The notes: a model not told the origin generated them from the letters alone. 64,000 bases of DNA from Parahaliea maris (GCF_008064665.1 NZ_VRZA01000001.1:868001-932000), one strand, 5' to 3'; shown: positions 1-10,268, counted from the stretch's first letter. Translations and numbers: made by a program.

Positions 1-350
1 TCGGGCAGCTGGTAGTCTACCGGGTGGGACAGGCCCACGGTCAGGTTGACGCTCTTGGCGTCAGCCTTGGCACGGTAACCAACGCCGTTGAGAACCAGTT
101 TCTTTTCCCAGCCCTCGCTGACACCCTTGACCATGTTGCTCAGCAGTGCGCGAGTGGTACCCGCCAGTGCCTTGAACTTGTCGCTGTCGTAGGCAACGGA
201 CAGTACGTTGTCGTCCTGGCTGATGTTCACGCCGTCTTTCAGGGTGAACTCCAGGGCGCCTTTCCCGCCCTTCACGGTCAGGTCGCGGCCGTTTACCTTG
301 ACCTCAACCCCGCTGGGCAGTTCTACCGGATTGTTTGCGACTCTAGACAT
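1..350 (-). CDS. rplF: 50S ribosomal protein L6 (partial, C-terminus off the left edge)
   Basis: Large-subunit protein L6, which binds 23S rRNA near the sarcin-ricin loop and the factor-binding site. The visible 116 residues begin MSRVANNPVELPSGVEV and run through GKGALEFTLKDGV to GLSHPVDYQLP, the N-terminal alpha/beta domain. The second domain lies beyond the window. The ATG follows 27 bases after rpsH and is the only sensible start. It is the last visible gene of the S10-spc array, so the transcript continues out of the window. Confidence 0.97.
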   Translation of the reverse strand, partial: MSRVANNPVELPSGVEVKVNGRDLTVKGGKGALEFTLKDGVNISQDDNVLSVAYDSDKFKALAGTTRALLSNMVKGVSEGWEKKLVLNGVGYRAKADAKSVNLTVGLSHPVDYQLP

Positions 351-377
351 GTTGAATGCTCTTCAATTCAGTAAATC

Positions 378-770
378 TTAGAAAACGGTGCAGAGCACTT
401 CACCACCGACGCCGGCAGCGCGAGCTGCGCGATCTGTCATCACACCACGAGAGGTGGAGACAATGGCGACACCCAGGCCACCGCGTACAGAAGGCAGATC
501 ATCCTTGCCTTTGTAGCTGCGCAGGCCGGGACGGCTGATGCGGTCGATCTCTGCAATAACGGGCTTGCCGTTGAAGTACTTCAGCTCGATTTCCAGGCGA
601 GGCTTGCCTTCGCTGGAAGCGTTGAAGTCAGCAATGTAGCCCTCTTCCTTCAGTACGTTCGCTACCGCAGCCTTCAGCTTTGAACCGGGCATTTCCACCC
701 GGGTCTTGCCGGCCATCTGCGCGTTGCGAATGCGGGTCAGCATATCTGACAGCGGATCTTGCATACTCAT
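378..770 (-). CDS. rpsH: 30S ribosomal protein S8
   Basis: Primary 16S rRNA-binding protein of the central domain; in E. coli it represses the spc operon by binding the mRNA near rplE. The protein has 130 residues, the family length. It opens [18 protein letters not shown] and ends with the conserved [13 protein letters not shown] and GGEVLCTVF segments. It sits between rpsN and rplF in canonical spc order. Whether the S8 target hairpin exists in this mRNA was not established. Confidence 0.98.
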   Translation of the reverse strand: MSMQDPLSDMLTRIRNAQMAGKTRVEMPGSKLKAAVANVLKEEGYIADFNASSEGKPRLEIELKYFNGKPVIAEIDRISRPGLRSYKGKDDLPSVRGGLGVAIVSTSRGVMTDRAARAAGVGGEVLCTVF

Positions 771-785
771 CTTGAATTCTCTCCG

Positions 786-1091
786 TTACCAGCTGGACTT
801 AACCAGACCAGGTACATCACCGCGCATTGCAGCTTCGCGCAGCTTGTTACGGCACAGGCCAAATTTACGATATACCGCGTGAGGGCGACCGGTGACCTGG
901 CAGCGACGCTGACGGCGAACCGGGCTGGCATCACGAGGCAGCTTCTGCAGGGCGATCTGGGCGTCCCACTTGTCATCGTCAGAGGCGTTGACGTCGCTCA
1001 GAATCGCTTTCAGAGCGGCACGCTTCTCGGCGTACTTAGCTACCAGTCGTGCACGCTTGTTCTCACGCGCAATCATAGATTTTTTAGCCAT
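786..1091 (-). CDS. rpsN: 30S ribosomal protein S14, zinc-independent long form
   Basis: S14 assembles late into the 30S head. The protein has 101 residues starting [13 protein letters not shown], with the conserved [13 protein letters not shown] segment. It lacks the paired CxxC motifs of the short zinc-binding form, so it is the C-minus type that needs no zinc. It lies between rplE and rpsH with 12- and 15-base gaps, so all three are surely co-transcribed. Confidence 0.98.
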   Translation of the reverse strand: MAKKSMIARENKRARLVAKYAEKRAALKAILSDVNASDDDKWDAQIALQKLPRDASPVRRQRRCQVTGRPHAVYRKFGLCRNKLREAAMRGDVPGLVKSSW

Positions 1092-1103
1092 GTATAAAGC
1101 CTC

Positions 1104-1643
1104 TTAACCTTTCAGGGGGAAGTTGAACGCGCGCAGCAGGGCGCGACCTTCATCATCCGTACGAGCGGTGGTGGTGATAGTGATATCCATACCGCGCAGG
1201 GCATCCACCTCGTCGTAGTTGATTTCCGGGAAAATGATCTGCTCGCTGACACCCATGGCGAAGTTGCCGCGGCCGTCGAAAGACTTCGGGCTGATGCCGC
1301 GGAAGTCACGAACACGGGGGATCGCGATGGAGATCAGACGCTCCAGGAACTCATACATACGATCTGAACGCAGAGTCACCTTGCAGCCGATCGGCCAGCC
1401 GTCGCGGATCTTGAAACCGGCGATGGATTTGCGGGCCTTGGTGATAACCACTTTCTGACCAGCGATTTTCTCCATGTCGGCGACGGCATTTTCCAGCACT
1501 TTCTTGTCGCCAACGGCCTCACCAACACCCATGTTCAGGGTGATCTTGGTGATGCGAGGAACTTCCATCACATTGTCCAGACCCAGCTCTTCTTTCAGCT
1601 GGGGAGCGATCTCGCTCTTGTACTTGTCTTTCAACGTTGCCAT
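1104..1643 (-). CDS. rplE: 50S ribosomal protein L5
   Basis: L5 binds 5S rRNA and forms part of the central protuberance, contacting P-site tRNA. The protein has 179 residues, the standard bacterial length. It starts [20 protein letters not shown], carries the [13 protein letters not shown] segment and ends [13 protein letters not shown]. It is the third gene of the rplN-rplX-rplE group, 41 bases after rplX. Confidence 0.98.
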   Translation of the reverse strand: MATLKDKYKSEIAPQLKEELGLDNVMEVPRITKITLNMGVGEAVGDKKVLENAVADMEKIAGQKVVITKARKSIAGFKIRDGWPIGCKVTLRSDRMYEFLERLISIAIPRVRDFRGISPKSFDGRGNFAMGVSEQIIFPEINYDEVDALRGMDITITTTARTDDEGRALLRAFNFPLKG

Positions 1644-1684
1644 GTCTTCTACCTGTAAACTCGGTTATCCAGCCCGCAGCGGGA

Positions 1685-1996
1685 TCAGTCGATCGCTTCG
1701 CCGTTGGACTTGAAGATACGTACCTTGGTATCTCCGTCTACCTTGAAGCCCACACGGTCGGCTTTGCTGGTGGCGGGGTTGAAAATCGCCACGTTGGAAA
1801 CCTGGATCGGGGCTTCCTTTTCCACAATGCCACCGGCCACACCCATTTGCGGGTTGGGACGGGTGTGCTTCTTCACCATGTTGATGCCGGCAACAATTAC
1901 TTTATTGTCAGCGAGCACCTTGCGAACCTTGCCGCGCTTACCCTTGTCCTTGCCGGCCAGGATAACCACTTCGTCATCGCGCTTGATCTTCAACAT
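1685..1996 (-). CDS. rplX: 50S ribosomal protein L24
   Basis: Assembly-initiator protein of the 50S subunit with an N-terminal KOW fold. The 103 residues begin [22 protein letters not shown], whose [10 protein letters not shown] stretch is the KOW signature. It lies 24 bases after rplN and is part of the spc transcription unit. Confidence 0.98.
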   Translation of the reverse strand: MLKIKRDDEVVILAGKDKGKRGKVRKVLADNKVIVAGINMVKKHTRPNPQMGVAGGIVEKEAPIQVSNVAIFNPATSKADRVGFKVDGDTKVRIFKSNGEAID

Positions 1997-2020
1997 CTCT
2001 GCTTCCTCTCCTCGGCCTGG

Positions 2021-2389
2021 TCAGATAACTTCCGGGGCCAGAGAAATAATCTTCATGAACTTCTCGCCACGCAGTTCACGGGTAACCGGGCCAAAAATAC
2101 GGGTACCGATGGGCGCTTCCTGGTTGTTCAGCAGAACAGCGGCGTTGTCATCGAACTTGATGAGCGAACCGTCTGCACGACGAACACCTTTCTTGGTGCG
2201 CACAACCACGGCGGTCATTACCTGACCTTTTTTCACCTTACCGCGGGGAATTGCTTCCTTCACGGTTACCTTGATCAGGTCACCAACACGCGCGTAGCGA
2301 CGCTTGGAGCCGCCGAGCACCTTGATACACATCACACGGCGTGCACCGCTGTTGTCGGCTACTTCCAAATACGACTGTGTTTGAATCAT
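2021..2389 (-). CDS. rplN: 50S ribosomal protein L14
   Basis: L14 lies at the subunit interface and contributes to an inter-subunit bridge. The protein has 122 residues, exactly the usual length. It starts [18 protein letters not shown], has the [17 protein letters not shown] segment and ends [12 protein letters not shown]. In E. coli the spc promoter lies just upstream; here the rpsQ-rplN gap is only about 42 bases and no clear promoter was seen in it. Confidence 0.98.
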   Translation of the reverse strand: MIQTQSYLEVADNSGARRVMCIKVLGGSKRRYARVGDLIKVTVKEAIPRGKVKKGQVMTAVVVRTKKGVRRADGSLIKFDDNAAVLLNNQEAPIGTRIFGPVTRELRGEKFMKIISLAPEVI

Positions 2390-2431
2390 TTTCTAACTCC
2401 AAACTGCGGCTCACGCCGCAATATCCTCTAC

Positions 2432-2701
2432 TCAACCGACCTGAGTGGCGCTCTCAACAACTTCCTGCAGCTTCCAGGTCTTGGACTTGGAAAGCGGACG
2501 GGACTCAACCACCTTTACGGTATCGCCGATGCCGCACTCATTGTTTTCGTCATGAGCGTGGATCTTGGACGAGCGAGTGATGTACTTGCCGTATACCGGG
2601 TGCTTTACCCGACGCTCGATCAGTACGGTGATCGTCTTGTCCATCTTGTTGCTGACAACCTTGCCGGTCGCCGTACGGATACGCTTCTCTGCACCTGACA
2701 T
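2432..2701 (-). CDS. rpsQ: 30S ribosomal protein S17
   Basis: Primary-binding S17, an OB-fold protein of the 5' domain of 16S rRNA. The 89 residues include the signature [20 protein letters not shown] and the [19 protein letters not shown] region. The gene starts two bases after the rpmC stop, so translation is probably coupled. It is the last gene of the S10 operon proper. Confidence 0.98.
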   Translation of the reverse strand: MSGAEKRIRTATGKVVSNKMDKTITVLIERRVKHPVYGKYITRSSKIHAHDENNECGIGDTVKVVESRPLSKSKTWKLQEVVESATQVG

Positions 2702-2703
2702 GA

Positions 2704-2895
2704 TTAATTACCTGCCTTCTGTTTCAGTACAGTCTTGACGCGTGCAATGTCGCGCTGGTTCTGCTGGAGCAGGTGAGTCTGCGCCAGTTGACCAGTGGAC
2801 TTCTGCATGCGCAGCTTGAACTGCTCTTCACGCAGGGTGAGCAGCTGCTTGTTCAGGTCCTCAGCGGACTTTTCACGCAATTCGCTTGCTTTCAT
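2704..2895 (-). CDS. rpmC: 50S ribosomal protein L29
   Basis: Small two-helix protein at the peptide exit tunnel, contributing to the docking site of trigger factor and SRP. The 63 residues start [19 protein letters not shown] and contain the [17 protein letters not shown] helix. The start chosen is the ATG at 2893-2895, whose A overlaps the rplP stop (TGATG). A GTG one codon upstream is possible but less likely. Confidence 0.97.
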   Translation of the reverse strand: MKASELREKSAEDLNKQLLTLREEQFKLRMQKSTGQLAQTHLLQQNQRDIARVKTVLKQKAGN

Positions 2896-3308
2896 CACAT
2901 CACCGACCGTTTAACAAATGTGGTAGCCACAGGAATCTTGGCTGCGGCCAGGGTGAATGCCTCACGCGCCAGCTCTTCGGAAACGCCCTGTACTTCGTAC
3001 AGAACCTTGCCGGGCTGGATCTGGGCCACCCAGTACTCTACGTTACCCTTACCTTTACCCTGACGAACTTCCAGGGGCTTGCCGGTAATGGGCTTGTCCG
3101 GGAATACGCGGATCCAGATTTTACCGCCACGCTTGATGTGACGGGTCATGGCACGACGTGCCGCTTCGATCTGGCGCGCAGTGATACGGCCGCGACCAGT
3201 CGCTTTCAGGCCGTATTCGCCGAAACTTACTTTGCTACCGCGTTGAGCCAGGCCGCGGTTGCGACCCTTCATCATTTTGCGGAATTTAGTACGCTTAGGT
3301 TGAAGCAT
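2895..3308 (-). CDS. rplP: 50S ribosomal protein L16
   Basis: L16 organises the A-site tRNA-binding region of the 50S subunit. The 137-residue product starts [19 protein letters not shown] and contains [19 protein letters not shown] and [12 protein letters not shown], all family signatures. It overlaps rpmC by one base, and a gap of only 11 bases separates it from rpsC. Confidence 0.98.
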   Translation of the reverse strand: MLQPKRTKFRKMMKGRNRGLAQRGSKVSFGEYGLKATGRGRITARQIEAARRAMTRHIKRGGKIWIRVFPDKPITGKPLEVRQGKGKGNVEYWVAQIQPGKVLYEVQGVSEELAREAFTLAAAKIPVATTFVKRSVM

Positions 3309-3319
3309 CTGCGTAACCC

Positions 3320-3991
<672 letters not shown>

Positions 3992-4006
3992 GGTCTTCTC
4001 CTAACC

Positions 4007-4345
4007 TTAGCCTTCGCCGTCTGCTACTTTCACTGTGATATGACAGCTGCGCTTCAGGATGCGATCCGCACGGCCTTTGGCACGCGGACGCAGACGCTTC
4101 ATGGTCATACCTTCGTCTACAAAGATGCTGGACACTTTCAGCTCGTCCACATCGGCACCTTCGTTGTTCTCAGCATTGGCAATGGCAGAATCCAGCACCT
4201 TCTTGACAATGTGAGCAGCCTTCTTGGGGCTGAATTCCAGCAGTGCAAGCGCTTGCTCAACGGGCATGCCGCGCACCTGGTCTGCGACCAGGCGGGCTTT
4301 CTGCGCCGAGATGCGCGCGCCTTTCAGTCTTGCTGCAACTTCCAT
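4007..4345 (-). CDS. rplV: 50S ribosomal protein L22
   Basis: L22 extends a beta-hairpin into the nascent-peptide tunnel and is the site of some macrolide-resistance mutations. The 112 residues start [20 protein letters not shown]. The hairpin region reads [20 protein letters not shown], matching wild-type susceptible proteins. The C-terminus [13 protein letters not shown] is near the usual length. Confidence 0.98.
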   Translation of the reverse strand: MEVAARLKGARISAQKARLVADQVRGMPVEQALALLEFSPKKAAHIVKKVLDSAIANAENNEGADVDELKVSSIFVDEGMTMKRLRPRAKGRADRILKRSCHITVKVADGEG

Positions 4346-4375
4346 CTTCCTAAACCTCGCTTATCCGGCCCGCGC

Positions 4376-4651
4376 TTAGCGCTTGGCCTTCTTGTCCACG
4401 ATATGGCCCTTGAACGTGCGGGTTACCGCAAATTCACCCAGCTTGTGACCAACCATATCTTCGTTGATCAGTACCGGTACGTGCTGACGACCGTTGTGTA
4501 CGGCAATCGTCAGACCGACCATATCCGGAGAAACCATGGAACGGCGCGACCAGGTTTTGATCGGACGACGGTCGTTGGCTTCAAGCGCAGCCTCGACCTT
4601 CTTCAACAAGTGCAGGTCGATAAAAGGACCTTTCTTCAATGAACGCGGCAC
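4376..4651 (-). CDS. rpsS: 30S ribosomal protein S19
   Basis: S19 of the 30S head contacts the 50S through a bridge with L5. The protein has 91 residues, starting [20 protein letters not shown] and containing [19 protein letters not shown] and the signature [19 protein letters not shown]. It lies between rplB and rplV as in other gammaproteobacteria. Confidence 0.98.
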   Translation of the reverse strand: MPRSLKKGPFIDLHLLKKVEAALEANDRRPIKTWSRRSMVSPDMVGLTIAVHNGRQHVPVLINEDMVGHKLGEFAVTRTFKGHIVDKKAKR

Positions 4652-4688
4652 AATCTGTTTCCTCTAAAATCTGGTTTAACGGCAACCG

Positions 4689-5516
4689 TTATTTCTTACC
4701 GCGACGACGCACAATGAGGTCGTCGGTACGCTTGTTCTTGCGGGTCTTGTAACCCTTGGTCGGGGTACCCCAGGGGCTGACCGGATGACGGCCACCGGAA
4801 GTACGACCTTCACCACCACCATGGGGGTGATCAACCGGGTTCATCGCAACACCGCGAACGGTCGGACGTACACCGCGCCAGCGCGCTGCACCCGCTTTAC
4901 CCAGTTTGCGCAGGCTGTGCTCGGAGTTGGAAACCTCGCCCAGCGTCGCGCGACAGTCAGACAGCACCTTGCGCATCTCGCCGGAGCGCAGACGCAGGGT
5001 TGCGTAGCGACCTTCGCGAGCCACCAGCTGTACAGAGGCACCAGCGGAACGCGCCAGCTGGGCTCCCTTGCCGGGCTTCATTTCTACGGCGTGTACAACA
5101 GAGCCCACAGGGATGTTGCGCAGCGGCAGGCAGTTACCGGTCTTGATCGGCGCTGCGGAGCCAGACTGCAGTACGTCACCCGCTGCAACGCCCTTGGGCG
5201 CAACGATGTAACGACGCTCACCGTCGGCGAACAGCAGCAGCGCGATGTGCGCGGTGCGGTTCGGATCGTATTCCAGACGCTCAACCTTGGCCGGAATGCC
5301 GTCCTTGGTGCGCTTGAAATCGATAACGCGGTAGTGCTGCTTGTGACCACCACCAACGTGACGGGTAGTGATACGGCCGTTGTTGTTACGACCACCATTC
5401 CTTGACTGCTTCTCCAGGAGGGGCGCGTAAGGCGCACCTTTGTGCAGCTCCTGGTTGACCACGCGAACGACGTGGCGGCGACCCGGGGAAGTGGGCTTGC
5501 TCTTCAGAATTGCCAT
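4689..5516 (-). CDS. rplB: 50S ribosomal protein L2
   Basis: L2 is needed for peptidyl-transferase activity and subunit association. The 275-residue product starts [20 protein letters not shown] and has the conserved C-terminal [18 protein letters not shown] loop containing the critical His. The start taken is the ATG at 5514-5516. A TTG two codons upstream also reads in frame, but the ATG gives the normal N-terminus. It follows rplW after 23 bases. Confidence 0.98.
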   Translation of the reverse strand: MAILKSKPTSPGRRHVVRVVNQELHKGAPYAPLLEKQSRNGGRNNNGRITTRHVGGGHKQHYRVIDFKRTKDGIPAKVERLEYDPNRTAHIALLLFADGERRYIVAPKGVAAGDVLQSGSAAPIKTGNCLPLRNIPVGSVVHAVEMKPGKGAQLARSAGASVQLVAREGRYATLRLRSGEMRKVLSDCRATLGEVSNSEHSLRKLGKAGAARWRGVRPTVRGVAMNPVDHPHGGGEGRTSGGRHPVSPWGTPTKGYKTRKNKRTDDLIVRRRGKK

Positions 5517-5539
5517 TTTCAACCTACTCCTTATTCGCC

Positions 5540-5836
5540 TTACTCTGCAGAAGCAAAGTCAATTTCCTGACCTTGCTCCAGACGAACGTACGCCTTCTTC
5601 CAGGTCGGCTTGGTGCTGTAACCAAAACGGTTACGCTTCACTTTGCCTTTGACCTTCAGGGTCTGAACGCTGTCCACTTTTACCTTGAAAAGCTGCTCAA
5701 CAGACTTCTTCACTTCCAGCTTGGTAGCGTCGACAGCTACCTTGAACACGTACTGGTTGTTGGCGTCTGCAACGATGGCGGCCTTCTCGGAAACGTGCGG
5801 GCCTACCAGTACCTGGAATACTCTTTCCTGGTTCAT
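5540..5836 (-). CDS. rplW: 50S ribosomal protein L23
   Basis: L23 sits at the tunnel exit and anchors trigger factor and SRP. The 98 residues start [20 protein letters not shown] and include [21 protein letters not shown], the family core. Its start overlaps the rplD stop by four bases (ATGA), indicating coupled translation. Confidence 0.98.
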   Translation of the reverse strand: MNQERVFQVLVGPHVSEKAAIVADANNQYVFKVAVDATKLEVKKSVEQLFKVKVDSVQTLKVKGKVKRNRFGYSTKPTWKKAYVRLEQGQEIDFASAE

Positions 5837-6450
5837 CCCAGCATCTCCTCAAATTTCTTCACTGCGTCCACAGTCACCATCACCTTGTCGTAGGCGATCA
5901 GGCTGACCGGATCCACACCGTCCACGTCGCGAACATCAACCTTGTGCAGGTTGCGTGCGGCCAGGTACAGGTTCCCATCCACCTCTGCAGTGACGATCAG
6001 CACGTTGTCGATACCGTAGTCGCCCAGTTGCTTGGCCAGCAGCTTGGTTTTCGGTGCTTCGACTTCAACGCTCTCAACCACTACCAGGCGATCCTGGCGA
6101 GCCAGCTCGGACATGATGGAGCGCAGAGCGGCGCGGTACATCTTGCGGTTCACTTTCTGGGAGTGATCCTGCGGACGGGCCGCGAAGGTCACACCACCGG
6201 AGCGCCAGATCGGGGAGCGGATGGTACCGGCACGAGCGCGACCGGTGCCTTTCTGGCGCCAGGGCTTCTTGCCACCACCGCTCACATCGGAGCGCGTTTT
6301 CTGTGCACGGGTACCCTGGCGGGCGCCTGCGAGATACGCAGTCACCACCTGGTGAACCAGGTCCTCGTTGTATTCACGAGCAAAAGCAACATCGGAAACG
6401 GAGACCTTGCCCGCTTCTGCATTGCCCGGCTTTACTACATTCAGTTCCAC
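5833..6450 (-). CDS. rplD: 50S ribosomal protein L4
   Basis: L4 lines the exit tunnel and, in E. coli, represses the S10 operon through its leader. The 205-residue protein starts [20 protein letters not shown]. The tunnel loop contains [20 protein letters not shown] and [19 protein letters not shown], both intact. The leader here (see 7539-7846) looks too short for E. coli-like L4 attenuation, so its regulatory role is uncertain. Confidence 0.98.
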   Translation of the reverse strand: MELNVVKPGNAEAGKVSVSDVAFAREYNEDLVHQVVTAYLAGARQGTRAQKTRSDVSGGGKKPWRQKGTGRARAGTIRSPIWRSGGVTFAARPQDHSQKVNRKMYRAALRSIMSELARQDRLVVVESVEVEAPKTKLLAKQLGDYGIDNVLIVTAEVDGNLYLAARNLHKVDVRDVDGVDPVSLIAYDKVMVTVDAVKKFEEMLG

Positions 6451-6467
6451 GTCAGAAACCCCCTAAC

Positions 6468-7103
6468 TTAAGCCTTGACCGCGGGACGTACGATCACGTC
6501 ACCGCCCGGTGCGCCGGGGACGGCACCCTTGATGAGCAGCAGATTGCGCTCGGCGTCTACACGGACAACTTCCAGGCCCTGAACGGTCACCTGCTCGGCG
6601 CCCATGTGGCCGGCCATCTTCTTGCCCTTGAATACGCGACCGGGAGTCTGACACTGACCGATAGAACCCGGAGCGCGGTGCGACAGAGAGTTACCGTGGG
6701 TGGCATCCTGGGTGCGGAAGTTCCAGCGCTTGATAGCGCCCTGGAAGCCTTTACCCTTGGATTTGCCGGCCACATCAACTTTCTGGCCCGCTTCGAAACG
6801 CTCAACAGTCAGCTCGGAACCCACCTCGAAAGACTCCTCAGAACCTTCCAGACGGAATTCCCACAAACCGTTACCAGCCTCAACACCCGCCTTGGCGAAG
6901 TGTCCCGCTTCGGATTTACTCACTTTAGAGGCCTTGCGGCTGCCCGCAGTGACCTGAATTGCCCGGTAGCCATCGCTCTCGAGCTCTTTGATCTGAGTAA
7001 CGCGGTTTGGAGCAATCTCCACTACGGTTACTGGAATGGATGCGCCGTCTTCGGTAAAAACACGAGTCATACCGGATTTACGGCCGACTAAGCCAATAGT
7101 CAT
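6468..7103 (-). CDS. rplC: 50S ribosomal protein L3
   Basis: L3 is one of the first proteins to assemble on 23S rRNA and reaches the peptidyl-transferase centre. The 211 residues start [20 protein letters not shown] and include [20 protein letters not shown]. In that segment the Gln in IGQCQTPGR is the residue methylated by PrmB in relatives. It follows rpsJ after a 123-base spacer, the longest inside this operon. Confidence 0.98.
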   Translation of the reverse strand: MTIGLVGRKSGMTRVFTEDGASIPVTVVEIAPNRVTQIKELESDGYRAIQVTAGSRKASKVSKSEAGHFAKAGVEAGNGLWEFRLEGSEESFEVGSELTVERFEAGQKVDVAGKSKGKGFQGAIKRWNFRTQDATHGNSLSHRAPGSIGQCQTPGRVFKGKKMAGHMGAEQVTVQGLEVVRVDAERNLLLIKGAVPGAPGGDVIVRPAVKA

Positions 7104-7226
7104 TGTTGCTAACCTCTCAGTGTACGGGGCTTACCCTCTATGGCCGCCCCGCCTTGCTTAGAACTGCTGGGCGTTACACACCCGGTCGCATTGTGGCGAC
7201 CGGGCAGGTCTTGCTACGAGATTTCG

Positions 7227-7538
7227 TTAACCAAGACTGATTTGTACTTCAACACCTGCGGCCAGGTCCAACTTCATCAGGGCGTCCACAGTCTTTTCTG
7301 TGGGCTCCACGATGTCCAACAGACGCTTGTGCGTACGAATCTCGTACTGGTCACGTGCATCTTTGTTAACGTGCGGGGAAATCAGCACGGTGTACTTTTC
7401 CTTCCGGGTGGGAAGGGGGATCGGGCCACGAACCTGGGCGCCAGTGCGACGCGCAGTTTCAACAATCTCCTGAGTCGACGTGTCGATCAGTCGATGATCA
7501 AAGGCCTTAAGACGGATACGAATGCGTTGATTCTGCAC
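7227..7538 (-). CDS. rpsJ: 30S ribosomal protein S10 / transcription factor NusE
   Basis: S10 acts in the 30S head and, as NusE, in antitermination with NusB and NusG. The start chosen is the GTG at 7536-7538. It gives [19 protein letters not shown] and exactly 103 residues, the invariant family length, with a GGAG ribosome site 9 bases upstream. A TTG five codons further upstream is in frame but would give a non-family extension. It is the first gene of the S10 operon. Confidence 0.96.
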   Translation of the reverse strand: MQNQRIRIRLKAFDHRLIDTSTQEIVETARRTGAQVRGPIPLPTRKEKYTVLISPHVNKDARDQYEIRTHKRLLDIVEPTEKTVDALMKLDLAAGVEVQISLG

Positions 7539-7846
7539 CTGACCAAACTCCAATCAATAAAAAAACCAGGAACCCGCAAAGGAGCCCCCCGAAAAAGGAA
7601 CGCGAATACTATAGACCTACCTGTGAGGTGTCAACCAGGCAATGGTAAATAGTTTCGGGGAATCCGACTTATTTCCATGGGCATTTGCCGGCGCGCATTA
7701 TGGCACTCCCGAAGCCGGATGCAAGCACTTTTTGATTAATTTTTGCGCGACAACAGCCGCTTGCCGATCCTTACCAGAACGGGCCCTGCCTTCCTTCTTG
7801 ATATAGCTAATCGCTATAACGAGAACCCGTTCCTTGACGGCCCGAA
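7539..7846 (-). promoter_or_regulatory. S10 operon upstream region with two promoters
   Basis: Read leftwards, a near-consensus promoter has TTGACA at 7629-7634, a 17-base spacer and TAGTAT at 7606-7611. A second has TTGCAT at 7719-7724, a 16-base spacer and CATAAT at 7697-7702 followed by a GC-rich discriminator. The proximal promoter leaves a leader of only about 60 bases before rpsJ, much shorter than the E. coli S10 leader. A short inverted repeat (TATAGC-5-GCTATA, 7802-7818) lies nearer the TM2 gene on the other side. No other gene is seen in the 353-base gap. Confidence 0.7.
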
Positions 7847-7891
7847 GTGGTCCCACCACTATTGAAGCCCTGTACACGAGGAGCCCTCGCC

Positions 7892-8293
7892 ATGCGCTAT
7901 GCACCCCCCAGCCACTCGGTCTTCATGGGCTACCTGCTGTGGATATTCGGTTTTATCGGCGCCCACCGCTTCTACTACGGACGCCAGATTACCGGCATCA
8001 TCTGGTTCTTCACCCTGGGCCTGTTCTTTATCGGCTGGATTATCGACCTGCTGCTGATCCCGGGCATGGCGCGAGAAGCGGATTATCGCTACGAAAGCGG
8101 CGAGACCGATTACGACCTGGCGTGGATCCTGCTCACCTTCCTCGGCGTGTTCGGTATTCACCGCTTCTATATGGGCAAGATTTTTACCGGCCTGCTCTAC
8201 CTGTTGACTGTCGGCCTGTTCGGAATTGGGGTGCTGTATGACTTCCTGACTCTCAACGGCCAGATCGACGAGCAAAACCGGCGCTACCGCTGA
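7892..8293 (+). CDS. TM2 domain protein with two TM2 units
   Basis: Small inner-membrane protein of 133 residues built from two tandem TM2 repeats. Unit one (about residues 10-55) reads FIGAHRFYYGRQITGIIW, with a second helix ending in IIDLLLIP. Unit two (about 85-125) reads VFGIHRFYMGKIFTGLLY and ends GVLYDFLTL. A charged linker joins them. The start is the ATG at 7892, preceded by GAGGAG. An upstream in-frame GTG would add 15 residues without sense. The function of TM2 proteins is not settled. The gene stands alone between the S10 operon and btuB. Confidence 0.85.
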   Translation: MRYAPPSHSVFMGYLLWIFGFIGAHRFYYGRQITGIIWFFTLGLFFIGWIIDLLLIPGMAREADYRYESGETDYDLAWILLTFLGVFGIHRFYMGKIFTGLLYLLTVGLFGIGVLYDFLTLNGQIDEQNRRYR

Positions 8294-8302
8294 CCGCGTG
8301 CA

Positions 8303-8338
8303 GGGGTCGGGGTCGGGATCGGGGTCGGGGTCGGGGTC
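8303..8338 (+). repeat. Tandem GGGGTC hexamer array (six units)
   Basis: Six uninterrupted 6-base units, five GGGGTC and one GGGATC, lie just after the TM2 gene stop. The plus strand could form a G-quadruplex. The hexamer equals the first half of the palindromic repeat that starts 12 bases further on, so slippage from that repeat is a plausible origin. Confidence 0.9.
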
Positions 8339-8349
8339 GAGAGGGATTC

Positions 8350-8375
8350 GGGGTCAGAGTCGTGACTCTGACCCC
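8350..8375. repeat. GGGGTCAGAG-family palindromic repeat, copy A
   Basis: Inverted repeat GGGGTCAGAGTC, 2-base centre GT, then GACTCTGACCCC. It is followed by a short T-containing run and lies between the convergent TM2 gene and btuB, where it could also serve as a terminator. It has the same arms as copy B at 10781-10806 and the same outer 10 bases as copies C (29500) and D (32176). Confidence 0.9.
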
Positions 8376-8396
8376 CTTTCGAAATGGTGGAGCGCT

Positions 8397-10268
8397 TCAG
8401 AAGCTGTAGCCCACACCCAGCTGGAAGTTGAGGCCATCCTGGCGGTAGCCCTCGGCCAGCTGAAACTCCTTGTCGAACAGGTTATCCACCCGCAGGCGGG
8501 CCACCAACCCCCTCATCAACTCATATTGGGCCCGCACCCCAACGGTCGCGTAACCCGGTAACGAGCCGCTATTGGCTGCATTGGTGTAGCGTTTGTCCTG
8601 GGCCTTCAACGACAGGCCGAGCTGCCAGCGGCCCAGGGAACGGTCCGCATTGAGGACAAAATTGGATCGAGCCCGGTTCACCAAGAGGTTATCAGTCACA
8701 TCATCACGCGCCTCTACGTAGGTGTAGGAGGCCTCTACCTGCCACTCCCCCAACTCCGCCGTGGACATGAATTCGCCGCCACTGATACTCGCATCCGCCA
8801 CATTCGCCGGGCGGTATACGAAATCTGCACCCGGCGCCCAGTCAATCAGGTTTTCAACCTGGTTATCGAACCAGGTCAGGGACCAGGCCCACGAACTGTA
8901 CTGGCCGCGGATTCCCAGCTCCCGGTTGTCAGAGGTTTCGGGTTCGAGATCCGGGTTGCCCGCCGTCCAGGGGCTCGCGGGCCAATAGAGGTCATTAAAG
9001 GTCGGCGCCTTGAAGCCCTGGGCCCAGCTGCCGATCAGTTCATAGTGCTCGGTCAATGCGATGCCGGCAGACACACTGGCGGTATTCTCCCGGCCAAACT
9101 CCTCATTGTCGTCCGAGCGAACACCGAACACCAGGTCCAGAACGGAGAATCCAGTCTGCAGTTCGCCGATCCACGCCTTGTTGCTGCGACTGGAGACCGG
9201 GCGACCTTCGCGCTCATACAGCGAGCTGGCCTGCACCTGGTCCTCGTAATAATCGTAGGCCAGGGTCAGCACGGTGTCCCTGGCGACGCTGAAGTCGTTC
9301 TGCCAGAACAACTGGTCGCGACTGGTACGGAAGTGCGCGGTGTTATTGCCTGTCACGTCGTCAAAGTTATCGGTGTCATCGGCGGAGGTTCCCAGCGACA
9401 GGGTACTCAACCAGAAATCGGTGACCGGCAGGCGACCGCGCAGGTTGATGTTTTGCACCCAGCCCTTGGTGTACGGTTTTTCCTGGGGCCCGAAGGCATT
9501 GTCGTACTCGTTGCGGGTATCCAGGGCCAGGTAGCGCAGGGCGATATCCGCATCGTTGGCAAACCGGTAACCCAGGCTGCCATTGAAAGACTGGTTGCGG
9601 TAGCCATCGTCATCGCCATTGAAGCCCGAGTCATCCACCAGGTTGTCGATGCCGTCGGTCTCCAGGTAGGACACATTGGCACCGTAGCGCCAGGCACCAC
9701 TCTGGCCGCTGGTGCCGGCCGCCGCCTGGTAGGCATTGTGGCTACCGCCCGACGCCGTCACGTAGCTACCCGGTGTGCCGTTGCCGTCCCGGGTAAATAT
9801 CTGCACCACCCCACCAATGGCGTCGGAGCCGTACAGGCTGGAATGCGCACCGCGCACAACCTCTATCCGCTCAATCTGGTCCGGGTTCAGATACTGGAAG
9901 CTGGTGCTACCAAGAGTCGCACTACCGATCCGCTGGCCATCCACCAGGAACAGGGTGTGATCACTGGCGTTGCCGCGAATGAACAGGCTTGCCGTCGAGC
10001 CGGGGCCGCCGCTCTGGGTCATATCCAGGCCGGGCACCTTGTCGAAGACCTCAGTCAGGTCCAGGGGCTGGAGGACTGCGATGTCCTCCCGACTGACCAC
10101 CGATACCGATGACAGTGTGTCCGACAGTGGTACCGGGGTACGCGTGGCCGTTACGACCATTTCTTCCTGGCGGGCATCCTGGGCGACAGCGGGCGCTATG
10201 CAGCCGAGCGCTGCGACTAGCCCACACAGCAGTGGTTGCCGCTGGAACGGAATGGAAAATTGAAACAT
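8397..10268 (-). CDS. btuB: TonB-dependent outer-membrane receptor, BtuB-like (cobalamin)
   Basis: Outer-membrane beta-barrel receptor that likely imports vitamin B12 or corrinoids using TonB energy. The 623 residues begin with a signal peptide (about 1-30, ending PAVAQ). A TonB-box-like EEMVVTATR is near 34-42. The plug domain runs to about 150, with LFLVDGQRIG, IERIEVVRGAHSSLYGSDAI and GGVVQIFTRDG. A 22-strand barrel ending in GVGYSF has the terminal Phe used by BAM. The start is the ATG at 10268 after GAGGAT; longer frames run into the leader. An upstream cobalamin riboswitch (10521-10690) supports the substrate call. No btuCDF genes are nearby. Confidence 0.93.
   Translation of the reverse strand: MFQFSIPFQRQPLLCGLVAALGCIAPAVAQDARQEEMVVTATRTPVPLSDTLSSVSVVSREDIAVLQPLDLTEVFDKVPGLDMTQSGGPGSTASLFIRGNASDHTLFLVDGQRIGSATLGSTSFQYLNPDQIERIEVVRGAHSSLYGSDAIGGVVQIFTRDGNGTPGSYVTASGGSHNAYQAAAGTSGQSGAWRYGANVSYLETDGIDNLVDDSGFNGDDDGYRNQSFNGSLGYRFANDADIALRYLALDTRNEYDNAFGPQEKPYTKGWVQNINLRGRLPVTDFWLSTLSLGTSADDTDNFDDVTGNNTAHFRTSRDQLFWQNDFSVARDTVLTLAYDYYEDQVQASSLYEREGRPVSSRSNKAWIGELQTGFSVLDLVFGVRSDDNEEFGRENTASVSAGIALTEHYELIGSWAQGFKAPTFNDLYWPASPWTAGNPDLEPETSDNRELGIRGQYSSWAWSLTWFDNQVENLIDWAPGADFVYRPANVADASISGGEFMSTAELGEWQVEASYTYVEARDDVTDNLLVNRARSNFVLNADRSLGRWQLGLSLKAQDKRYTNAANSGSLPGYATVGVRAQYELMRGLVARLRVDNLFDKEFQLAEGYRQDGLNFQLGVGYSF

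Noticed and set aside
1637..2698. Long open frame on the plus strand opposite rplX, rplN and rpsQ
   Set aside because: It lies fully antisense to well-identified ribosomal genes, has no ribosome site, and its length follows from codon bias of GC-rich genes.
7539..7846. E. coli-type S10 leader for L4 attenuation
   Set aside because: The strong proximal promoter leaves only about 60 untranslated bases and no matching hairpin series was recognised.
8303..8338. CRISPR-like array
   Set aside because: Units are only six bases with no spacers, so it is a simple tandem repeat.
9045..10112. Plus-strand frame of about 355 codons opposite btuB
   Set aside because: Low-complexity His/Val/Gly-rich shadow of the receptor gene; no start signals.
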